Origin: Oleisolibacter albus | GTDB taxonomy: Bacteria; Pseudomonadota; Alphaproteobacteria; Azospirillales; Azospirillaceae | Direction: 5' to 3' | DNA length: 64,000 nucleotides | Assembly (NCBI RefSeq): GCF_003336875.1 | Contig: NZ_QGNJ01000008.1 | Location: 124,001 to 188,000, forward strand | Part shown: positions 58,383 through 64,000 of the stretch, piece by piece | How positions within the stretch are numbered: the first letter of the stretch is position 1 | How the letters are laid out: each line of letters starts with the position of its first letter | The notes under the pieces: model-generated | Database searches by the model: none | The model's input: the letters and a program-made list of their open reading frames with translations, nothing else | What the model was told of the DNA's origin: nothing | Translations under genes and position numbers: made by a program

Positions 58383-60458
58383 ATGCGCGTCAGAACCCTG
58401 TTCACACTCTGTATCTCTTCGGCCGGCGCGATTGCCGTGGCCATCGCCTTGATGCTGGTGGTCCAGCAGATCAGCCGCTACAACGCCAGCCATGAGGCAC
58501 AGGAACAGATGCGGGCGCTGCATGCCGTCTCGCGCATCGTCGAACGTCTGGCCCTGGAGCGTGGAACGCTCAACGCCGCCCTGCAATCGGACTCGGTGGC
58601 CGACGACAAGGTCCGCGCCCGTATCGCCCAGGACAGCGCCCCCACCGACAAGGCTTTCGCCGACAGTCTGCACGCTGCCAAGGATGTGCTCGGCGACAAG
58701 GGCATCGAGTCGACGCTGACCGACCTCAACAAGCGCTTCCTCGCCATGCGCAGCCGTGCGCTGGAGACCGTCGGCCAGGACAAGGCCGCCCGCGACGCCA
58801 CCCTGGTCAAGGACTTCCAGACCATCGTCGCCAAGCAGATCGACGAGCTGACCCCGATCCTGGAGCAGCTCGAGATTTCGGTCGGCCAGCTGGATGCCCA
58901 TGCCGGCGACTATATCTCCCTGGCCCGGCTCGCCATTGATCTGCGCGGGTCGGCCGGCAACCGTGGCGTGCTGATGACGAAGTTGGTATCCGACGGCGCG
59001 ACAGCGTCGCCGGCATCCCTGGAGAAATATGCCGATCTCTCCGCCCGGGTGGATGAGCTGTGGAAGCGCATCGAAGTCCAGGCCACCCTGACTGGCCGTC
59101 CGCCGAAGATCGCCGAAGCATTGTCGGCCGTGGAGGCCCGCTACTTCAAGGAAGGCGATGACCTCTACGCCGGCATCCTCAAGGCTGCCCGGGCCGACGG
59201 CAAGCATGGGCTCGAACTGGCCACCTTCCGCACCCAGCAGACCGCCTTCCTGCAATCCACCCTGCTGATCCGCGACGCCGCGCTTGATGCCGGCGGCGAC
59301 TATCTGGACGAGCGTGCCGCCAGTGCCATGACCGGCATCATCCTGGAGGCGCTGCTGACCGCGGGTGTTGCCGTGGCCGTTCTGGTCCTGGCCATGATCT
59401 TCAACCGCCGGGTCATCAGCCCGCTGAACAGTCTGACCGCCGTCATCGGCCACATGGCCGAAGGCGAGTTGCAGGTCAGCATCGTCGGTGCCGAGCGCAG
59501 CGACGAGGTCGGCGACATCGCCCGCGGTCTGGTGGTGTTCAACCGCAACGCCCAGGAACGCCAGCGTCTGGAACAGGCCGCCGCCGCCGACCGCAAGGCC
59601 CGCGAGGAGCGCACCCAGCGGGTCGAACTGCTGATCGGCCAGTTCGAAAGCGCCATCGGGGACGTGCTGCAGGCCGTGGCCGCCTCGGCCACCGAGCTGG
59701 ACGGCACCGCCCGCTCCATGACCGACATTGCCCAGGAAACCACCCGGCAGGTCACCGTCTGCGCCACCGCATCGGGCCAGACCTCCAGCAATGTCCAGAC
59801 CGTGGCCTCGGCGGCGGAGGAACTGTCCTCCTCCAGCCAGGAGATCGGCCGTCAGGTGTCCGAATCCTCCCGCATCGCCGCCAGCGCTGTCAATCAGGCC
59901 GAGCAGACCGACGCCACCATGCGCGGTCTGGCCGAGGCGGCGGAACGCATCGGCGCCGTGGTCCAGCTGATCCAGGACATCGCCGGCCAGACCAATCTGC
60001 TGGCGCTGAACGCCACCATCGAGGCGGCCCGCGCCGGCGAGGCCGGCAAGGGCTTCGCCGTCGTTGCCTCGGAGGTGAAGTCCCTGGCCAACCAGACGGC
60101 CAAGGCCACCGAAGAGATCTCGGCCCAGATCGCCGGCATCCAGTCCGCCTCCGGCGGGGCCGTCGCCGCCATCTCCAGCATCGGCCAGACCATCCGCCGT
60201 GTCAGCGAGATCGCCACCACCATCGCCGCGGCGGTGGAGGAACAGGGCGCCGCCACGGCGGAGATCGCCCGCAACGTGCAGCAGGCCGCCGTCGGCTCGC
60301 AGGAGGTCTCCTCCAACCTGGCCCAGGTGGCCGACGCCGCCGGCCAGACCGGTGCGGCCGCCGGCGAGGTGCTGGGGGCCGCCAGCGAGCTGTCGCGCCA
60401 GTCCGAAACCCTGCGCCGCGACATCGAAGGCTTCCTGGCCGGCATCCGCGCCGCCTGA
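58383..60458 (+). CDS. Methyl-accepting chemotaxis protein (copy 1)
   Basis: The 691-residue receptor has TM1 (about 8-30), a ~280-residue helical periplasmic sensor (about 31-310), TM2 (about 318-342, [18 protein letters not shown]), a HAMP domain ([21 protein letters not shown]...) and a long MCP signalling hairpin whose tip reads [20 protein letters not shown]. The sensor start ([14 protein letters not shown]) resembles NIT-like helical domains, but this is not certain. No xWxxF CheR/CheB tether is present; it ends LAGIRAA. ATG 58383 is used (GTG 58380 also possible). Its cytoplasmic half is nearly identical to copy 2. Confidence 0.93.
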   Translation: MRVRTLFTLCISSAGAIAVAIALMLVVQQISRYNASHEAQEQMRALHAVSRIVERLALERGTLNAALQSDSVADDKVRARIAQDSAPTDKAFADSLHAAKDVLGDKGIESTLTDLNKRFLAMRSRALETVGQDKAARDATLVKDFQTIVAKQIDELTPILEQLEISVGQLDAHAGDYISLARLAIDLRGSAGNRGVLMTKLVSDGATASPASLEKYADLSARVDELWKRIEVQATLTGRPPKIAEALSAVEARYFKEGDDLYAGILKAARADGKHGLELATFRTQQTAFLQSTLLIRDAALDAGGDYLDERAASAMTGIILEALLTAGVAVAVLVLAMIFNRRVISPLNSLTAVIGHMAEGELQVSIVGAERSDEVGDIARGLVVFNRNAQERQRLEQAAAADRKAREERTQRVELLIGQFESAIGDVLQAVAASATELDGTARSMTDIAQETTRQVTVCATASGQTSSNVQTVASAAEELSSSSQEIGRQVSESSRIAASAVNQAEQTDATMRGLAEAAERIGAVVQLIQDIAGQTNLLALNATIEAARAGEAGKGFAVVASEVKSLANQTAKATEEISAQIAGIQSASGGAVAAISSIGQTIRRVSEIATTIAAAVEEQGAATAEIARNVQQAAVGSQEVSSNLAQVADAAGQTGAAAGEVLGAASELSRQSETLRRDIEGFLAGIRAA

Positions 60459-60481
60459 CCCAGATCGTCTCACCGTCATCG

Positions 60482-60512
60482 GGCGGCGGCCTGTCCGGGC
60501 CGCCGCCTTTTT
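60482..60512 (+). terminator. Strong intrinsic terminator after chemoreceptor 1
   Basis: Stem GGCGGCGGCC/GGCCGCCGCC (10 base pairs), six-base loop, then TTTTT. It shows that the two receptors are separate transcription units. Confidence 0.88.
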
Positions 60513-60741
60513 GATTCTGGCCATCGCGCAGTGTCGCATCGCAACCCTACCCGAAAGGGCATATGCGGGCACATGACAACCCAGCGCTGTGAGTTCATAA
60601 TTTCCGCAAAACCAAAGAAAACTTCACGTATGAATATTCCGTCTGCGACCAAACGCCAGCCGGGATATTTGGTAATGTTTGCTTAATTCCTGCCGATCAA
60701 TGTCCGGTCAGGAAACCTGGGCTCTTCAGGAAGGGTGCGGC

Positions 60742-62817
60742 ATGCGGGTCAAAACTCTTTTCATGGTCTGTATTTCTGCTGCCGGCGCGATCGCCGTCGC
60801 CTTGGCCTTCACCCTCGTCGTGCAGCAGATCGGACGCCACCGCGACAGCCTGGAAGCCAAGCGCTACATGCATTCGCTCTATGCCGTCTCGCGGATCATC
60901 GAGCGGCTGCCGCTGGAGCGTGGAGTCGTCGGTGCGGCCCTGGTGGCCGATGCCCCTGCCGACGAGAAGACCCGGGCCCGCATCGCCGAGGAGGCGGCCA
61001 AGACCGACAAGGCCTTCAACGACAGCCTTGAAACGATCAAGACCGAACTGGGCGACCAGAAAATGCTGGCGACCGTGGGCGAGTTGCGCACGCGCTTCCA
61101 GGCCGTGCGCACACAGGCCGTGGCCGCAGCCAGCCAGGAGAAATCGCAGCGCGATGCGGCTCTGGCCAAGAGCTACCAGGCCAGCATCGGCCAGATCATC
61201 GCCGCATTCACCCCGGTCCTGGAAGCGCTGGAGCTGGGCGTCAACCGGCTCAGCCCCGGCGCCGGTGACTATGTCTCCCTGGCCCGCCTGACCATCGATC
61301 TCCGCGCCGCCGTCGCCAACCGTGGCTCCATCGCCGGCCGCTTCCTCAATGATCCGGCCGCCGGCACTGCCGCCAATCTCGAGGCCTATGCCGACGCCAT
61401 GGCGCGGCTCGATGAGGTGTGGAAGCGGGTGCAGATGCAGGCCAGCCTGATCGGCAGCCCGCCCAAGGTGGTGGCGGCCCTGTCGGCCGTGGAAACCCGC
61501 TACTTCAAGGAAGGCGGCGACCTCTACGACATCATCGTCAATGCCGCCCGTATCGATGGCAAGCACGGGCTGGATGTCCCCGCCTTCCGCGCCAAGCAGT
61601 CCGACTTCGTCCAGCCCATCATGCTGATCCGCGATGCCGCCCTGGATACCGGCGAGACCTATCTGGATGAGCGCGCCGCCAGTGCCATGACCGGCATCAT
61701 CCTGGAAGTGCTGCTGACCATCGGCGTCGGTGTGGCCGTCCTGGTCCTGGCCATGATCTTCAGCCGCCGGGTTACCACACCGATCAATGGCCTGACCCAG
61801 GTCATCGGCCACATGGCCGAGGGCCAGCTCCAGGTCAGCATCGTCGGTGCCGAGCGCAGCGACGAGATCGGCGACATCGCCCGCGGTCTGGTGGTGTTCA
61901 ACCGCAATGCCCAGGAACGCCAGCGTCTGGAACAGGCCGCCGCCGCCGACCGCAAGGCCCGCGAGGAACGCACCCGGCGGGTGGAGCAACTGATCGGCCA
62001 GTTCGAAAGCGCCATCGGCGACGTGCTGCAGGCCGTGGCCTCGGCCGCCACCGAGCTGGACGGCACCGCCCGCTCCATGACCGATATCGCCCGCCAGACC
62101 AACGAACAGGTCAATCTCTGCGCGACGGTGTCGGGCCAGACCTCCAGCAATGTCCAGACCGTGGCCTCGGCGGCGGAGGAACTGTCCTCCTCCAGCCAGG
62201 AGATCGGCCGTCAGGTGTCCGAATCCTCCCGCATCGCCGCCAGCGCCGTGGCCCAGGCCGAACAGACCGACGCCAGCATGCGCAGTCTGGCCGAGGCGGC
62301 GGAACGCATCGGCGCCGTGGTCCAGCTGATCCAGGACATCGCCGGCCAGACCAACCTGCTGGCGCTCAACGCCACCATCGAGGCGGCCCGCGCCGGCGAG
62401 GCCGGCAAGGGCTTCGCCGTCGTGGCCTCGGAGGTGAAGTCCCTGGCCAACCAGACGGCCAAGGCCACCGAGGAGATCTCGGCCCAGATCGCCGGCATCC
62501 AGTCCGCCTCCGGCGGGGCCGTCGCCGCCATCACCGCCATCGGCCAGACCATCCGCCGCGTCAGCGAGATCGCCACCACCATCGCCGCGGCGGTGGAGGA
62601 GCAGGGCGCCGCCACGGCGGAGATCGCCCGCAACGTGCAGCAGGCCGCCGTCGGCTCGCAGGAGGTCTCCTCCAATCTGGCCCAGGTGGCCGACGCCGCC
62701 AGCCAGACCGGTGCGGCCGCCGGCGAGGTGCTGGGAGCCGCCAGCGAGCTGTCGCGCCAGTCCGAAACCCTGCGCCGCGACATCGAAGGCTTCCTGGCCG
62801 GCATCCGCGCCGCCTGA
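60742..62817 (+). CDS. Methyl-accepting chemotaxis protein (copy 2)
   Basis: Also 691 residues, gap-free against copy 1: TM1 (about 8-30), helical sensor (about 31-310), TM2 ([18 protein letters not shown]), HAMP and the same signalling hairpin. The sensor is clearly diverged (e.g. [20 protein letters not shown] against copy 1's [20 protein letters not shown]), whereas the last 340 residues differ at only scattered positions. AGGAAGG precedes ATG 60742; in-frame TTG 60679 is unlikely. The two copies probably sense different ligands but send one identical signal. Confidence 0.93.
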   Translation: MRVKTLFMVCISAAGAIAVALAFTLVVQQIGRHRDSLEAKRYMHSLYAVSRIIERLPLERGVVGAALVADAPADEKTRARIAEEAAKTDKAFNDSLETIKTELGDQKMLATVGELRTRFQAVRTQAVAAASQEKSQRDAALAKSYQASIGQIIAAFTPVLEALELGVNRLSPGAGDYVSLARLTIDLRAAVANRGSIAGRFLNDPAAGTAANLEAYADAMARLDEVWKRVQMQASLIGSPPKVVAALSAVETRYFKEGGDLYDIIVNAARIDGKHGLDVPAFRAKQSDFVQPIMLIRDAALDTGETYLDERAASAMTGIILEVLLTIGVGVAVLVLAMIFSRRVTTPINGLTQVIGHMAEGQLQVSIVGAERSDEIGDIARGLVVFNRNAQERQRLEQAAAADRKAREERTRRVEQLIGQFESAIGDVLQAVASAATELDGTARSMTDIARQTNEQVNLCATVSGQTSSNVQTVASAAEELSSSSQEIGRQVSESSRIAASAVAQAEQTDASMRSLAEAAERIGAVVQLIQDIAGQTNLLALNATIEAARAGEAGKGFAVVASEVKSLANQTAKATEEISAQIAGIQSASGGAVAAITAIGQTIRRVSEIATTIAAAVEEQGAATAEIARNVQQAAVGSQEVSSNLAQVADAASQTGAAAGEVLGAASELSRQSETLRRDIEGFLAGIRAA

Positions 62818-62837
62818 CCGAAGTTCCCCCCGCCTTG

Positions 62838-62871
62838 GGCGGTGCTCCTCCGGGGGCACCGCCTTCTTTTT
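62838..62871 (+). terminator. Intrinsic terminator after chemoreceptor 2
   Basis: Stem GGCGGTGC/GCACCGCC, loop of ten bases (with inner CC/GG pairing), then TTCTTTTTG. Confidence 0.8.
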
Positions 62872-62954
62872 GTGTCGGGTTGACGACCGGACGGCCGGGC
62901 CGGCAGAGTCGGGGATCGTCGGCACCGTCCCCCCTTTCCGCGTTCCCTGGCACC

Positions 62955-63380
62955 ATGCCGCTGCCCCCCAATCCCATCCGCATCCGCAGTTTGGCCGATG
63001 GCCGCGCCGCTCTTGCCGTCGCGCGGGAGCTGGGCTGTCCGCTGGTGCTGGTGAGCGATCCCGGTGCCGCCGGATTTGCCGGGCCGGGCTGGTGGGCGGC
63101 ACTGGAGTCGGCCCTGGACACGGCCGCCGACGGCCATCCCCTCGTCGCCCTGCTCGATTGTGCCGACAATCCCGGTCATGTGCTGGCTGCAATCCGAGCC
63201 GGCGTGCGCGACATCGCCTTTGCCGGCCCGGCCGATGTCGGGGCCCGGCTGGCCGACATCGCCGCCCAGGCTGGCAGCCGCCTGCACCCGCCGGTTGCCG
63301 GCGCGCTGGACCTGCGTGGCGGCGCGTCCCCCGCCGCCCTGCGCGCCTGGCTGGCCCGACCTGCTCCCCCAAAGGACTGA
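62955..63380 (+). CDS. Small alpha/beta protein of unknown function upstream of fba
   Basis: The 141-residue protein reads like a compact alpha/beta fold: AALAVARELGCPLVLVSDPG, HPLVALLDCADNPGHVLAAI and VRDIAFAGPADVGARLADI. Similar short frames lie just before class I aldolase genes in Rhodospirillales as far as I recall; function unknown. ATG 62955 is chosen; earlier codons overlap the terminator and lack support. Confidence 0.6.
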   Translation: MPLPPNPIRIRSLADGRAALAVARELGCPLVLVSDPGAAGFAGPGWWAALESALDTAADGHPLVALLDCADNPGHVLAAIRAGVRDIAFAGPADVGARLADIAAQAGSRLHPPVAGALDLRGGASPAALRAWLARPAPPKD

Positions 63381-63507
63381 ATCCGAAGGTTTGTAACGGC
63401 GGCACGTCCGTTACATTTCGCCCGCCCTCCGTTGCAATGGCGAGAAGCGTGGGCTATCAAGCCCACCGTTCGTCCTTTCCATCCCAAAACCGAGGAACGA
63501 GGCGGTT

Positions 63508-64000
63508 ATGAAGCTCACCCGGCGCGTTAAGGAAATCCTGTCCTGGTACGAGAGCGACAATCCCGGGACCAAGGCCAACCTGGCCCGCATCCTGATGGAA
63601 GGCCGCCTGGGCGGTACCGGCAAGCTGATCATCCTGCCGGTGGACCAGGGCTTCGAGCATGGCCCGGCCCGCAGCTTCGGCGTCAACCCGCCGGCCTATG
63701 ATCCGCACTACCATTACCAGCTGGCCATCGACGCCGGCCTGTCGGCCTATGCCGCGCCGCTGGGCCCGCTGGAGGCCGGCGCCGGCACCTTCGCCGGCTC
63801 CATCCCGCTGATCCTGAAGATGAACAGCTCCAACAGCCTGTCCCGTCTGAAGGAAGGCGCTGACCAGGCTGTGACCGCTAGCGTCGACGACGCGCTGCGC
63901 CTGGGCTGCTCCGCCATCGGCTTCACCATCTACCCCGGCTCCGACGCCATGTTCGGCCAGTTCGAGGAGATCCGCGAGCTGTCGCGCGAAGCCAAGTCCA
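63508..64000 (+). CDS. Class I fructose-bisphosphate aldolase (FbaB/DhnA-like), 5' part
   Basis: The first 164 codons are in the window and the frame stays open to the edge. MKLTRRVKEILSWYESDNPG and LIILPVDQGFEHGPARSFG mark the DhnA/FbaB class I aldolase used by many alphaproteobacteria. LILKMNSSNSL is conserved too; the Schiff-base lysine probably lies past the edge. GAGG lies about 10 bases before the ATG. It acts with GAPDH and transketolase in the same central-carbon block. Confidence 0.9.
   Translation, partial: MKLTRRVKEILSWYESDNPGTKANLARILMEGRLGGTGKLIILPVDQGFEHGPARSFGVNPPAYDPHYHYQLAIDAGLSAYAAPLGPLEAGAGTFAGSIPLILKMNSSNSLSRLKEGADQAVTASVDDALRLGCSAIGFTIYPGSDAMFGQFEEIRELSREAKS

Overview
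This window is a gene-dense, high-GC chromosomal segment from an alphaproteobacterium. The most likely group is Rhodospirillales, near Azospirillum or Niveispirillum; that is an inference from gene order and content, because there is no rRNA. Supporting signs are the block transketolase / DUF4164 / zapA / 6S RNA / 5-formyl-THF cyclo-ligase / YmdB, the neighbours mutY-DUF721(DciA)-DsbA-SMC, DUF1194 and DUF3126 proteins, and a HisKA_2-type sensor kinase. I see no tRNA, rRNA, CRISPR array, insertion sequence or prophage. Almost everything reads as core or stable accessory chromosome.

Layout. 1-2.7 kb: two translationally coupled NAD-dependent sugar epimerases (the first is cut by the window edge) and a Cys/Met-metabolism PLP enzyme. 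2.7-5.1 kb: two exported proteins of unknown function. 5.2-16.3 kb: a GlgE-pathway cluster, with a GlgE carrying an extra N-terminal GH13 module, a trehalose synthase-maltokinase fusion and GlgB; an outer-membrane protein and a glycosyltransferase-like gene sit between them. Together these would turn trehalose and ATP into maltose-1-phosphate and then branched alpha-glucan. 16.3-27.6 kb: a small membrane protein, DUF1194, MutY, DciA, DsbA, SMC, a lipoprotein, CBS and UspA stress proteins, a ZIP transporter, a GST and a SleB-type hydrolase.

27.7-35.2 kb: lipid catabolism on the minus strand, with a MerR regulator, thiolase, a 3-hydroxyacyl-CoA dehydrogenase/enoyl-CoA hydratase fusion, a ParE-type toxin-antitoxin pair, an acyl-CoA dehydrogenase and a thioesterase. 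Two matching palindromes, one before the merR gene and one before the acyl-CoA dehydrogenase, suggest one regulon. 35.6-43.4 kb: a single-domain response regulator, a TPR protein, a sensor histidine kinase, a peptide transporter, a ribokinase and an acyl-CoA synthetase. 43.6-49.4 kb: a complete seven-gene Mrp/Mnh cation/proton antiporter operon with overlapping genes. Facing it is a CPA2 antiporter (50-51.3 kb).

51.4-64 kb: YmdB, 5-formyl-THF cyclo-ligase, 6S RNA, ZapA and DUF4164 on the minus strand, then transketolase, GAPDH, DUF3126, two tandem chemoreceptors of exactly the same length, a small unknown protein and the start of a class I fructose-bisphosphate aldolase. The chemoreceptors sit where pgk is often found in related genomes.

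Many long open frames lie antisense to real genes; they are high-GC artefacts and are left out.
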